The notes under the pieces are model-generated. The model did not search any database. It saw only the letters and a list, made by a program, of their open reading frames with translations, and was not told the DNA's origin. From GCA-020352575 sp964600365 (lineage in GTDB: Bacteria > Actinomycetota > Acidimicrobiia > Spongiisociales > JAENVV01), in contig CAZRJG010000004.1 of assembly GCA_964600365.1 (NCBI GenBank), forward strand, positions 22,858-86,857: DNA of 64,000 nt, read 5' to 3'. Of the stretch, positions 24,242 through 33,322 are shown in pieces. The stretch's first letter is position 1. Each line of letters starts with the position of its first letter. The translations under genes and the position numbers were made by a program.

Positions 24242-25696
24242 GTGCGCTTCCGCCACCTCCTCCACGTCGTCGGCGCTGTGGTCGCCGCCTCCGGCGCAGC
24301 CATGTTCTCCGCCGTGGTGGTCGGGGCCTTCTACCAGGAGTGGTCCGACGCGGTCGGCATCGCGTTCGCCGGGACCATCACGGTCGCGTTCGGAGTGACC
24401 CTGTGGCGGGCCTTCCCCCGGCCCGGGGAGCTCACCACCCGGGAAGGGTTCGCCGCCGTGGGGCTCTCGTGGATCCTCATGGTCCTGTTCGGGGCGTTGC
24501 CGTACGTACTCACGCGGTCCATCACCAGTGTGAGCGATGCCGTGTTCGAAGCGGCCGCGGGATTCACCACCACCGGCGCCTCGATCATGGGTGGAGTCGA
24601 ATTCGCGACGTTCTCCCATGCGATGTTCTTCTGGCGGTCGCTCACCCAGTGGATGGGCGGTATGGGGATCATCGTGCTCTCCGTCGCAATCCTCCCCCTC
24701 CTCGGCATGGGCGCTGTCCAGCTCGCCAGGGCAGAGAGCCCCGGGCCGACACCTGACCGCCTCACCCCTCGGTTCCGCGAGACGGCGAAGCGGCTCTGGT
24801 TGGTCTACCTCGTGCTCACCCTCGCCGAGCTGGTGCTCCTGTGGGCGGGGGACATGACGTTCTTCGAGGCGCTCAACCACTCGTTCACCACGATGTCCAC
24901 CGGCGGGTTCAGTACCAATCCCGGCTCCCTGGGCGCCTACTCGGCCTATGCCCAATGGGTGGTGATCGTCTTCATGGTCCTTGCCGGTGCCTCCTTCTCC
25001 CTCCACTTCAAGTGGCTCAAGGAGCCACTCGTCCACTTCCGCAGCGCCGAGTTCCGGCTCTACTTCGGGATCACGGTCATCGCTGCGCTCGCCATCACCG
25101 TTGCCCAGTGGAACGGTGAGATCGAGGAGACGATCCGAACCGGTTTGTTCACCGCGGCGACGATCATCACGACCACCGGCTATGGCACCGCGGACTTCGC
25201 CCTCTGGGAGCCGGCGCTCCAGGTGGGCATCGTTGGGATGATGTTCATCGGCGGCATGGCGGGATCGACGTCGGGTTCGGTGAAGGTGTACCGGCTCGAG
25301 GTGCTCTCCATCGCCTCTCGGATGGACGTGCGGCGACTCATCTACCCGCGTGGTGTGTTCGTGACCCGCGTCGACAAGAAGGCCGTGCCCGATGCCATCG
25401 TCGAGGCGATCCAGACCTTCTTCCTCCTCTACATGTTCGCCTTCATGACCGGGACGTTGCTGCTCTCGGTGGTGGAGTGGATCACCGGCGGGCACCTTGC
25501 CCTCGTCGACACGGTCTCGGCGGTGGCGTCGTCGCTCGGCAACGTCGGCCCGGGCCTGGGAGAGGTGGGGCCCGCAGGCAACTACGCAGGCGTGTCGGAC
25601 CTCGGCAAGTGGATCCTCAGCGCCCTCATGGTGGTGGGCCGGCTCGAGATCCTCCCGATCCTCATCCTCTTCAACCGCGATCTCTGGCGTCGTTGA
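24242..25696 (+). CDS. trkH: Trk K+ uptake channel subunit TrkH
   Basis: A 484-residue membrane protein with four M1-P-M2 repeats. The four selectivity-filter loops are visible as AAGFTTTGASI, TMSTGGFSTN, ITTTGYGTAD and SSLGNVGPGLG. It takes up K+ (or Na+) under control of TrkA. The GTG start lies three bases after trkA, so the pair is one operon. A GC-rich hairpin follows the stop. Confidence 0.95.
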   Translation: MRFRHLLHVVGAVVAASGAAMFSAVVVGAFYQEWSDAVGIAFAGTITVAFGVTLWRAFPRPGELTTREGFAAVGLSWILMVLFGALPYVLTRSITSVSDAVFEAAAGFTTTGASIMGGVEFATFSHAMFFWRSLTQWMGGMGIIVLSVAILPLLGMGAVQLARAESPGPTPDRLTPRFRETAKRLWLVYLVLTLAELVLLWAGDMTFFEALNHSFTTMSTGGFSTNPGSLGAYSAYAQWVVIVFMVLAGASFSLHFKWLKEPLVHFRSAEFRLYFGITVIAALAITVAQWNGEIEETIRTGLFTAATIITTTGYGTADFALWEPALQVGIVGMMFIGGMAGSTSGSVKVYRLEVLSIASRMDVRRLIYPRGVFVTRVDKKAVPDAIVEAIQTFFLLYMFAFMTGTLLLSVVEWITGGHLALVDTVSAVASSLGNVGPGLGEVGPAGNYAGVSDLGKWILSALMVVGRLEILPILILFNRDLWRR

Positions 25697-25716
25697 CCCG
25701 CCCTGCGCTGGGCGGG
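25697..25716 (+). terminator. Hairpin after trkH
   Basis: CCCGCCC pairs perfectly with GGGCGGG around a six-base loop, starting directly at the trkH stop codon. No U-tract; probable terminator separating trkAH from the sugar-uptake genes. Confidence 0.55.
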
Positions 25717-25812
25717 AAGGTCTGCGTAGGATGAACTCACCGCGGCCCACGTCCCGTGTGGTGCGGTGTTCTGAGGAGGGAGTTTCTCCTTCCCCAAACG
25801 ACAGGAGGAAAC

Positions 25813-27240
25813 ATGACCAAACGATGGTGGAAGCTGCTTGCAGTGCTCACCGTCTTTGCGCTCGTCGCAGCCGCGTGCTCCGGCGACAGCGCAGACGACA
25901 CCGAGGCCCCGGCGGACACCGGGGCCCCGGCAGCGACCGAGGCCCCGAATGACACCGATGCCCCGGACGACACCGAAGCTCCGATGGACACGGAGGCTCC
26001 GATGGACACCGAGGCTCCGATGGACCTCGCCGGTACGTCCGTATCGGTAGCGGGCCCTGAGTCCACCGATGCGGAAGCCGGCGGCTTCATCGCAGCGATG
26101 GATGCCTTCTCGGCGGAGACCGGGATCGAGATCACCTATGCGGGGTCTCGTGACTTCTCGGACAACATCAATGCCCAGGTGCAGGGTGGCAATGCCCCCG
26201 ACATCGGCATCGTCCCGCAGCCGGGCAAGGTTGCAGACTTCGCCCGCGAGGGGTACATCTACCCGCTTCCGGATTCCGTTGCCGCCACGGTGAGCGAGTA
26301 CTGGGGTGCCTTCACGTCCTTCGCGACGGTGGACGGTGCTCTGGTGGGCGTCCCGAACAAGGCTGACCTGAAGTCGCTGGTGTGGTATCAGCCGGCGCAG
26401 TTCGAGGCCAACGGCTATGACATCCCGCAGACGTGGGACGAGCTCAAGGCACTCACGAACCAGATGATCGCCGACGGCAACACCCCGTGGTGCGTCGGCA
26501 TCGAGTCCGGCGGCGCCACCGGGTGGGCTTTCACCGACTGGGTCGAGGACCTCACGCTTCGCTTCGAGGGCCCGGAGTACTACGACTCCTGGGTCGCGGG
26601 CGAGACGCCGTTCTCCGATCCTGCGATGCAGGCCATCTGGTCCGAGATCCTCGACCTGTGGAACACCCCGGGTGCGGTCTTCGCAGCCGGTGGCACGATC
26701 GCCGCTACGGCGTTCGGTGCCAATGGTGACCCCCTCGTCGCCGGCGACTGCCTCATGCACCGTCAGGCCTCGTTCTTCTCGGCGTTCTTCCCAGAGGGCA
26801 CTCCGGTGGCCGACGGGTCCGAGGGCGCGGTGGACGTGTTCTACTTCCCGGCCGTCGGTGATGTGAAGCCGGTGCTCGGCGCCGGTACCCAGGCCGTCGC
26901 GTTCCGCGATGCCCCTGAGGTGTGGGCCGTGATGGAGTACATGGCGACGCCCGAGTTCGCGAACCTTCGCCAGGCCGCACAGGCCGAGATCCTCGGCGGT
27001 GGCGGAGTGAACTCCGGCTTCCTGAGTGCTGCTCAGGGTGTGGACCTCAGCCTGTGGAACCCGTTCGAGCAGAACCTCATCTCGATCCTGCTCAACGCTG
27101 ACGTGTTCCGCTTCGACGGCTCGGACCTCATGCCCGCAGCCGTGGGCGCCGGTTCGTTCTGGTCCGAGGGCACCTCGGCCGTGAACGGAGACAAGTCCGT
27201 GGAGGACGCGACGGCGGCGATCGACGCCACCTGGCCGTAG
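25813..27240 (+). CDS. ABC sugar importer, substrate-binding lipoprotein (Agl-like)
   Basis: A 475-residue extracytoplasmic solute-binding protein, family 1. The lipoprotein signal ends at LVAAACSG. An Ala/Pro/Asp/Thr repeat linker (about residues 28-72) then holds the domain off the membrane. The mature part shows APDIGIVPQPG, a Trp-rich ligand region and GDCLMHRQASFFSAFF, resembling alpha-glucoside-binding AglE proteins. ATG 25813 has an ideal AGGAGG site. Two permease genes follow after a strong hairpin, and an alpha-glucosidase lies nearby. An ATPase gene is not in the cluster, so a shared MsmK/UgpC-type ATPase elsewhere is expected. Confidence 0.9.
   Translation: MTKRWWKLLAVLTVFALVAAACSGDSADDTEAPADTGAPAATEAPNDTDAPDDTEAPMDTEAPMDTEAPMDLAGTSVSVAGPESTDAEAGGFIAAMDAFSAETGIEITYAGSRDFSDNINAQVQGGNAPDIGIVPQPGKVADFAREGYIYPLPDSVAATVSEYWGAFTSFATVDGALVGVPNKADLKSLVWYQPAQFEANGYDIPQTWDELKALTNQMIADGNTPWCVGIESGGATGWAFTDWVEDLTLRFEGPEYYDSWVAGETPFSDPAMQAIWSEILDLWNTPGAVFAAGGTIAATAFGANGDPLVAGDCLMHRQASFFSAFFPEGTPVADGSEGAVDVFYFPAVGDVKPVLGAGTQAVAFRDAPEVWAVMEYMATPEFANLRQAAQAEILGGGGVNSGFLSAAQGVDLSLWNPFEQNLISILLNADVFRFDGSDLMPAAVGAGSFWSEGTSAVNGDKSVEDATAAIDATWP
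25897..26024 (+). repeat. Imperfect tandem repeat encoding an Asp/Thr/Ala/Pro linker
   Basis: Repeats of about 18 bases (for example GCTCCGATGGACACCGAG) encode a series of Thr/Asp-x-Ala-Pro units directly after the lipid anchor. The last three units are almost identical at DNA level, so length variation by slippage is possible. Confidence 0.75.
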
Positions 27241-27272
27241 TCCGACACGAACCGTTTCGGTTCCCTAGTGTG

Positions 27273-27302
27273 GAGGGGGGGATGCTCCGGCATCCCCCCC
27301 TC
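27273..27302 (+). terminator. Very stable hairpin between binding-protein and permease genes
   Basis: GGGGGGGATGC and GCATCCCCCCC form a perfect 11-bp stem with a UCCG tetraloop, extended by A-U and G-C pairs. It lies 32 bases after the binding-protein stop and about 25 before the permease start. It probably acts as an attenuator or 3' mRNA stabiliser, making binding protein in excess over the permeases. Confidence 0.75.
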
Positions 27303-27327
27303 TGCTGTCTAGGGATTGGAGGAGTCC

Positions 27328-29448
27328 TTGGAGAAGGTGCTCAGCACGCTGTGGGGAGTGGTCATCGCCATCGTGGCGTCCGGTGTGCTCTTCATCGGTG
27401 CCAACAAGTGGTTCGACCTCGCCCGACGCAACTGGTCCTGGTTCTCAATGGTGACCGGTGGCCTCATCAGCGGTTTGACCGCCGGTCTTCTGGCCGGGAA
27501 CCGCGTCTCGATCTGGCAGTTCTCCTACCCCGAAGGCGAGTCCGGGGTGAGCGCGTGGCTCTACGTGCTCGTTGCGATCGTCGCAGGAGCAGCCGTGGCC
27601 GGGCTGCTCTCGGGGACCGAGGGCATGCCGAAGCGCTTGCTCGTCGGCGGAGGCGGAGGCCTCCTCGTGGGCGCCATGCACGGCGTCTTCCTCGCAGAGG
27701 CGGCGTACCCGGCCCTGCGCATCATCCCGCTGCTCGTTTGGCCGATCGGCGGCGCCGTGGTCGGATACGGGCTGGGCCTCATCGGGAGCGGGAGTGCGCT
27801 CCGCAGAGCCATCGACCTTGCGACCATTGGCTGGCTGGTCGGCGCATGGCTGGTGCCGACGATCGGCGGCGGCACCGCGGTCGAGGCCATCGCCGCCATG
27901 GGCTTGCTCGGACTGGGTCTCGGTACCCGTGTGGCGATCACCGGGGCAGCCGGGTACGTCAGGCGTGAGGAGATCGCGGTCAACTCTCGGGCGACCATCT
28001 TCCTCTTCCCAGCGATCCTCTTCATCTCCGTCTCGCTGATCATCCCGACGATCAGGACGATCTGGCTCTCCCTCCTCAACGCCCGAAGCGTCGAGTTCGT
28101 GGGCTACCAGAACTTCGTCACGATCTTCACCGATCCGGGCATCTTCAAGATCGAGGACTGGGCGTACATGTTCACCCAGAACCTCTTCATCGTCGGCGCC
28201 TTCCTCGGCGCAGTCGGCTTGGTCCTCTCGTGGTTCGCCGCTCGCAAGCGGGGGAACCCGCCGAGCATGGTCTCGGTGGGACTGGGCGGGAGCGCTGCGC
28301 TCCTGCTCGCCGTCGGGTTCGTGCTCAACTACCTATCCGAGCCCGCCGAGGACGCAGGAGCGTTCGAGATCGCAGCGACGTGGCCGGTGCTCATCGGCTT
28401 CCTCTTGTTGGCTGCTGCGCTCATCTTCGCCGCTGTCTCGGCCCGTACGGGTGGCCATGCGGTGGACTGGACACCATCGACGATGGGTTCGGTCGGTGTC
28501 GGGGTCTTCCTGTTGTTCTTCGGTGCCTTCGCGACACTCCGAGGGACGATCTTCAACAACCTGTGGTGGGTGGTCGGCGTGGTCGGCCTCGCGACCTCGC
28601 TGGGTCTGATGATCGCCGTGCTCGCGGACCGATCGAAGAGCGAGACCATCGCCAAGTCGTTGATCTTCATGCCCATGGCGATCTCCTTCGTGGGTGCCGG
28701 CATCATCTGGCGATTCATGTACATCGCCCGCCCGATCCAGAAGGATCAGACCGGCATCCTCAACACGCCCTGGGTGTGGCTGGGGAAGATCAGCACCGAG
28801 GGCGGCACGGGGCGCATGGTGCTCACCGTGATCCTCGTGGCCTTTGCCGCTGCCCTTGCGTACCTTGCCTACCGGGGCCTCGCCGCTCGTGAGAACGGGC
28901 TTGCCGCCGGTAGCTTCCTCGCCACCCTGCCGCCGGTGTGGTTGGCGTGGCGGCTCTGGGAGGGTTCGGGGATTGGTGGTGTGGTCCAGACGGAGAACGG
29001 ATTCTTCCCCGAGCCGATCTTCTTCCTCCAGACCTCACCCTTCAACAACTTCTGGTTGATGGTGGTGTTGATCTGGATCCAGACCGGGTTCGCAATGGTC
29101 ATCATGTCTGCCTCGATCAAGGCGGTCCCCGCCGAGCTCATCGAAGCCTCCAAGGTGGATGGTGCCACCGAGGGCCAGACGTTCTGGAGTGTCACGATCC
29201 CGCAGATCGCCTCGACGATCGGCGTGGTGGTCACGACACTCATCGTCCTCGTCATGAAGGTGTTCGACATCGTGAAGGTGATGACGAATGGCAACTTCGA
29301 CACGCAGGTCCTCGCCAATGAGATGTGGCAGAAGGCGTTCACCGAGTCCAACTTCGGAGTCGGGTCTGCGGTCGCCGTGGTCCTGTTCGTCTCGGTGTTG
29401 CCCGTGATGTACATCAACATCCGCCGGATGCAGGAGGGGGGGGCCTGA
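27328..29448 (+). CDS. ABC sugar importer permease, very large (AglF/MalF-like)
   Basis: A 706-residue permease, about twice the usual 290-330. Residues 1-210 add about six hydrophobic, Gly-rich segments (for example KRLLVGGGGGLLVGAMHG) not found in ordinary MalF/AglF. The MalF-type core starts near RATIFLFPAILFISVSLI (about residue 213). It is split by an extra multi-helix insert (about 290-420), then resumes with SLIFMPMAISFVGAGIIWRF. The ATPase-contact EAA loop reads EASKVDGATEGQTFWSVTIP. TTG 27328 is chosen because GGAGG lies at correct spacing; TTG 27316 would have none. It ends TGATG with the second permease. Confidence 0.88.
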   Translation: MEKVLSTLWGVVIAIVASGVLFIGANKWFDLARRNWSWFSMVTGGLISGLTAGLLAGNRVSIWQFSYPEGESGVSAWLYVLVAIVAGAAVAGLLSGTEGMPKRLLVGGGGGLLVGAMHGVFLAEAAYPALRIIPLLVWPIGGAVVGYGLGLIGSGSALRRAIDLATIGWLVGAWLVPTIGGGTAVEAIAAMGLLGLGLGTRVAITGAAGYVRREEIAVNSRATIFLFPAILFISVSLIIPTIRTIWLSLLNARSVEFVGYQNFVTIFTDPGIFKIEDWAYMFTQNLFIVGAFLGAVGLVLSWFAARKRGNPPSMVSVGLGGSAALLLAVGFVLNYLSEPAEDAGAFEIAATWPVLIGFLLLAAALIFAAVSARTGGHAVDWTPSTMGSVGVGVFLLFFGAFATLRGTIFNNLWWVVGVVGLATSLGLMIAVLADRSKSETIAKSLIFMPMAISFVGAGIIWRFMYIARPIQKDQTGILNTPWVWLGKISTEGGTGRMVLTVILVAFAAALAYLAYRGLAARENGLAAGSFLATLPPVWLAWRLWEGSGIGGVVQTENGFFPEPIFFLQTSPFNNFWLMVVLIWIQTGFAMVIMSASIKAVPAELIEASKVDGATEGQTFWSVTIPQIASTIGVVVTTLIVLVMKVFDIVKVMTNGNFDTQVLANEMWQKAFTESNFGVGSAVAVVLFVSVLPVMYINIRRMQEGGA

Positions 29449-30383
29449 TGGCACTCGTGACAGAAAACGAGAGCGGCCTCGGTCCCCGCATCCACCGGGT
29501 GCTCGGATCGCTTCCGACGTGGATCCTCTGGATCATCGTGGTGTTGTGGAGCCTCCCGACCTTCTCCCTGTTCGTGAACTCGTTCAGGGACCAGGAGGCC
29601 CAGCGGACCACCGGCTTCTGGCAGACCCAGATCGACGAGCTCACCATCGCGAACTACCGCGAGGTGCTCGAGCCGACGATTGCTGGTGGTCTGTGGGATG
29701 CGATCCTGAACTCGTTCGCAATCGCGATTCCCGCAACGATCATCCCGATCGCCATTGCGGCCTTCGCGGCGTACGCGTTCGCATGGATCGACTTCAAGGG
29801 CCGGCATTGGCTGTTCATCGGCACGGTGTCGCTCATGGCGATCCCGTTGCAGACGGCGCTCATTCCGCTCCTCCAGATGTATTCCGGGGGTGCCCATTGG
29901 ACGATCCCGTTCTTCGACAAGACGATCACGCTGTTTCCCGACCTCGACCTGGCCGGGACGGTGACGGCGGTGTGGCTCACCCACTCCGGGTTCGGCTTGC
30001 CGTTCGCGATCTTCCTGCTCCACAACTACATCAGTGGGCTTCCGAAGGACGTGTTCGAGTCGGCGTTCATCGATGGCGCAGACCATTTCACATCGTTCTG
30101 GCGACTCGTGGTCCCGCTCTCCGTCCCGGTGCTGGCGGCATTCGCCATCTTCCAGTTCCTCTGGACCTGGAACGACTACCTCATCGCGATCACAATGATC
30201 GGGGCGAATCCCGATGCGCTTCCCGCGACCATCAAGATCGCTGCGTTGGCGGGTGAGTTCGGCATCCGTGAGCACCTGCTGGCTGCTGGCGCGTTCGTCC
30301 AGGCGTTCGTGCCGATCGTGGTGTTCTTCGCCCTCCAGCGATTCTTCGTCCGAGGGATCCTGGCGGGGTCAGTCAAGGGTTGA
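29448..30383 (+). CDS. ABC sugar importer permease (AglG/MalG-like)
   Basis: A 311-residue permease with six membrane helices. The EAA loop reads ESAFIDGADHFTSFWRLVVP and the preceding segment is LPFAIFLLHNYISGLPKDVF, as in AglG. ATG 29448 overlaps the previous stop (TGATG), so the two permeases are translationally coupled and form a heterodimeric pore. The 3' end is followed by heptamer repeats and a terminator. Confidence 0.93.
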   Translation: MALVTENESGLGPRIHRVLGSLPTWILWIIVVLWSLPTFSLFVNSFRDQEAQRTTGFWQTQIDELTIANYREVLEPTIAGGLWDAILNSFAIAIPATIIPIAIAAFAAYAFAWIDFKGRHWLFIGTVSLMAIPLQTALIPLLQMYSGGAHWTIPFFDKTITLFPDLDLAGTVTAVWLTHSGFGLPFAIFLLHNYISGLPKDVFESAFIDGADHFTSFWRLVVPLSVPVLAAFAIFQFLWTWNDYLIAITMIGANPDALPATIKIAALAGEFGIREHLLAAGAFVQAFVPIVVFFALQRFFVRGILAGSVKG

Positions 30384-30386
30384 GAC

Positions 30387-30421
30387 AGTCATCAGTCATC
30401 AGTTGTCAGTTGTCAGTTGTC
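30387..30421. repeat. Five tandem heptamers in the 3' untranslated region
   Basis: AGTCATC twice and then AGTTGTC three times, directly after the permease stop and before the terminator hairpin. The tract is AT-richer than its surroundings; function unknown. Confidence 0.8.
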
Positions 30422-30434
30422 AGGATGAACTGAA

Positions 30435-30463
30435 GAAGGGCCCCCGCAGTGTGGGGGCCCTTC
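30435..30463. terminator. Strong bidirectional terminator
   Basis: GAAGGGCCCCC pairs perfectly with GGGGGCCCTTC around a seven-base loop. It lies between the permease operon and the convergent Gfo/Idh/MocA gene and can serve both. Confidence 0.85.
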
Positions 30464-30497
30464 GCTGATGGCTGGCGACTGAAGGCTGATCGCTGGC

Positions 30498-31571
30498 TCA
30501 GCCAAGCACCTCGTCCATCGCGACCCAACGCCTCTCGTCGATGCTCTTGTGGGCGGCGACGCCTATGGCAACCGACAGGAGGCCGTCCTCGATCGAGACC
30601 TTCGGGCCGTCGTCGAGCTCGCCCCGGCAGAGGGCGATGAAGTCCATGTGCTCGAGTTGGCTCGAGCCGTGGTGGTGGCCCATGTAGGTGATCCGATCGT
30701 CGTGGACCTCGTGGGCCTCGACGTCGCCGATGAAGTGTGTGCCGCGTGTGCCGATGCGGACGATGTCCTCGGGGATGAGTGCCTCGACCTTCCCCTTGTC
30801 GCCCACGGCGACGATCTCCTCCTGGTTATGGGTTGCCTCGGCGAACATGCAGAGGTCGAGCATGGCTCGCTCGCCGCCTGCGTACTCCACGACCACGTAC
30901 GCGTTGTCGAGGATGTCGGGGATGCGTCCGTCGTACTCCTCGTCGAGGTGGTTCACGTCCTGGGCACCCGACGCCATGACCCGCACCGGGTCCTCCCCGA
31001 TGATGTGGTTCATGAGGTCGAAGAAGTGGCAGCACTTCTCGACGAGCGTCCCGCCCGTGTTCTCGCTGAAGCGGTTCCAGTCGTGCACCTTGGGGAGGAA
31101 CGGGAAGCGATGCTCGCGGATGGCGAGCATTCTCAGGTTGCCCACTGCGCCCCCGTGGACCTCGTCGATCAACCGGGCGACCGGAGGCATGTACCGGTAC
31201 TCGAGACCGACCCAGGTGACCGCGTCGCGACCCTTTGCTGCCTCGACCACGGTTCGGCAGTCTTCGACCGTGGTGCACAGGGGCTTCTCCACGAGGATGT
31301 TGAGGTCGGTCCGCAGCGCGTCCCCGAGCACGTCGACGTGCGTGAAGTTGGGAGTGGCGATGACCACCCCATCGCAGAGGCCGGAGTCGAGGAGGTCGCG
31401 GTGGTCCTCGAATCCCTGCGCCTCCGGCGCGATCGTGTGCGCCTGGACGCGTGATCGCTCGTGGGGGTCGGCATACGCCGTGACCTCGGCTCCCTCGATG
31501 TGGTGGACGTTCATCATGTGTTCGATACCCATCATTCCGGTACCGATCACGCCGTAGCGGAAGGGCTGCAT
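30498..31571 (-). CDS. Gfo/Idh/MocA-family sugar dehydrogenase
   Basis: A 357-residue NAD(P)-dependent oxidoreductase. The N-terminal Rossmann fold has YGVIGTGMMGIEHM, the signature Lys lies in LVEKPLCT, and the C-terminal alpha/beta domain carries ENTGGTLVEKCCHFFDLMNH, typical of inositol- or sugar-oxidising members. It points against its neighbours and is convergent with the importer genes. It is probably part of the same carbohydrate island; the sugar or inositol substrate cannot be named from sequence. Confidence 0.9.
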   Translation of the reverse strand: MQPFRYGVIGTGMMGIEHMMNVHHIEGAEVTAYADPHERSRVQAHTIAPEAQGFEDHRDLLDSGLCDGVVIATPNFTHVDVLGDALRTDLNILVEKPLCTTVEDCRTVVEAAKGRDAVTWVGLEYRYMPPVARLIDEVHGGAVGNLRMLAIREHRFPFLPKVHDWNRFSENTGGTLVEKCCHFFDLMNHIIGEDPVRVMASGAQDVNHLDEEYDGRIPDILDNAYVVVEYAGGERAMLDLCMFAEATHNQEEIVAVGDKGKVEALIPEDIVRIGTRGTHFIGDVEAHEVHDDRITYMGHHHGSSQLEHMDFIALCRGELDDGPKVSIEDGLLSVAIGVAAHKSIDERRWVAMDEVLG

Positions 31572-31643
31572 GGGCAGAGACTACGGGCTGGATGGGCTCC
31601 GTGCGCCCCTCGACCGGGCCGCCGAAACGGATAGCCTGCGGGC

Positions 31644-33254
31644 ATGCCCGAGTCGCCGTGGTGGCAGTCCGCCGTCGTGTACCAGATCTATCCGCGCAGC
31701 TTCGCCGATGCGGACGGCGACGGGATCGGCGACCTGGCTGGCATCACGGGCAAGGTGCCGTACCTCGCGGATGTCCTCGGGGTCGATGCCGTCTGGCTCT
31801 CCCCGTTCTACCCGTCCCCCCAGAGGGATTTCGGGTACGACGTCGTCGACCACACGGGCGTCGCACCCGAGTACGGCACCCTCGAGGACTTCGAGGAGCT
31901 CATGTCCGCGTGCCGATCCCATGGGCTCCGGGTGATCGTCGACTTCGTGCCGAACCACACGTCCGATCAGCATCCGTGGTTCGTCGAGTCCCGGTCGTCC
32001 CGGGATGCCGAGCGGCGGGACTGGTACGTCTGGGCTGATCCGGGTCCCGACGGTGGTCCGCCGAGCAACTGGTTGAGCGTCTTCGGGGGGTCGGCCTGGG
32101 AGTGGGACGAGTCCACTCGCCAGTTCTACCTGCACTCGTTCCTCACCGAGCAGCCGGACCTCAACTGGCGGAACCCGGAGGTGAGGGCCGCCCAACACGA
32201 CGTGCTCCGTTTCTGGCTCGACCGCGGTGTGTCCGGGTTCCGGATCGACGTCGCCCATCGGATCGCCAAGGACCCCGAGATGCGGGACAACCCTGCAGTG
32301 GTCGCAACCGGGGACGAGGGATGGTTCAAGGAACTCGGGGCGTACGACGCGCAGCGCCACATCCACGACATGGCGCACCCCGACGTGCATGCGTTCTTCC
32401 GGGAGATCCGCAAGGTGCTCGATGCGTACCCCGACACGTACTCCATCGGTGAGATCCACGAGGAGGATCCCGGGCGCTGGGCGTCGTACCTCGGGGCACG
32501 TGGGGACGAACTCCACCAGGTGTTCGACTTCTCGCTCCTCTACGCCCCATGGGAGGCCGATGTGCTGCGGAGGCGGCTCGACGAGCAAGAGGCGATCCTC
32601 CCGCCCGACGCGTGGCCCAACCATGTGTTGGGGAACCACGACGAGCCCCGCTTTGCCTTCCGGCGCGGGGCCGACGCTGCCCGCGTGGGGGCGATGTTGC
32701 TGCTCACCTCCCGGGGCACCCCCACCCTCTACTACGGGGACGAGCTGGGGATGACCCAGCCGATCATCGCCCCTGAGGACCAACTCGACCCCTGGGGGCG
32801 CACGGGAGAGGTCGTGGGTAGGGACGGGTGCCGGACGCCCATGCAGTGGACGCCCGACCCTCACGCGGGGTTCTCACCCGAGGGGACGGCTTCGACCTGG
32901 CTCCCCGTCCAGGCCGACCACCGCACACGCAACGTCGAGACGCAGTTGGAGGATGCGGACTCGATGCTCAACCTCCATCGGCGCCTGCTCGCTGCCCGGA
33001 AGGCCTCACCGGCGCTCTCCCTCGGTGACTACGTGCCCCGTGCCGGGGTGCCCGAGGGGATCCTCGCGTGGGAGCGTTCCAGCGGGGAGGACCGTCGGGT
33101 GGTCGTCCTCAACCTGGCCACCCGCTACCAGTTCGTTGACCTCGACGTGGGCGGAGTGGTCGAGGTGTGCACGACCGTCCACCGGGAGGGGGAGCAGGTG
33201 GATGGCCGGTTGCTCCTCGGCGCGATGCAAGGAGTGGTCATCCGCCCGGAGTGA
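31644..33254 (+). CDS. GH13 alpha-glucosidase (oligo-1,6-glucosidase subfamily)
   Basis: A 536-residue cytoplasmic enzyme without signal peptide. It opens with WWQSAVVYQIYPRSFADADGD. The four GH13 regions are present: VDFVPNHTS, GFRIDVAHR with nucleophile Asp202, IGEIHEE with acid/base Glu270, and VLGNHDEPR with Asp333. It hydrolyses alpha-glucosidic oligosaccharides or small alpha-glucosides brought in by the neighbouring Agl-type importer. It begins 72 bases from the divergent Gfo/Idh/MocA gene and may share its promoter region. Confidence 0.95.
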   Translation: MPESPWWQSAVVYQIYPRSFADADGDGIGDLAGITGKVPYLADVLGVDAVWLSPFYPSPQRDFGYDVVDHTGVAPEYGTLEDFEELMSACRSHGLRVIVDFVPNHTSDQHPWFVESRSSRDAERRDWYVWADPGPDGGPPSNWLSVFGGSAWEWDESTRQFYLHSFLTEQPDLNWRNPEVRAAQHDVLRFWLDRGVSGFRIDVAHRIAKDPEMRDNPAVVATGDEGWFKELGAYDAQRHIHDMAHPDVHAFFREIRKVLDAYPDTYSIGEIHEEDPGRWASYLGARGDELHQVFDFSLLYAPWEADVLRRRLDEQEAILPPDAWPNHVLGNHDEPRFAFRRGADAARVGAMLLLTSRGTPTLYYGDELGMTQPIIAPEDQLDPWGRTGEVVGRDGCRTPMQWTPDPHAGFSPEGTASTWLPVQADHRTRNVETQLEDADSMLNLHRRLLAARKASPALSLGDYVPRAGVPEGILAWERSSGEDRRVVVLNLATRYQFVDLDVGGVVEVCTTVHREGEQVDGRLLLGAMQGVVIRPE

Positions 33255-33322
33255 TGGCGCAGTGCGCCTGATCGGTGGTGGGGACCTGCCGTCACCCCCC
33301 GCGCGCCGTAGGCTCTCCCCCC

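Noticed and set aside
23939..25750. 603-codon minus-strand frame opposite trkH
   Set aside because: Antisense shadow of trkA/trkH with His/Arg/Glu-rich composition and no ribosome site.
30387..30421. CRISPR array
   Set aside because: Units are 7 bases without spacers and no cas genes are in the window.
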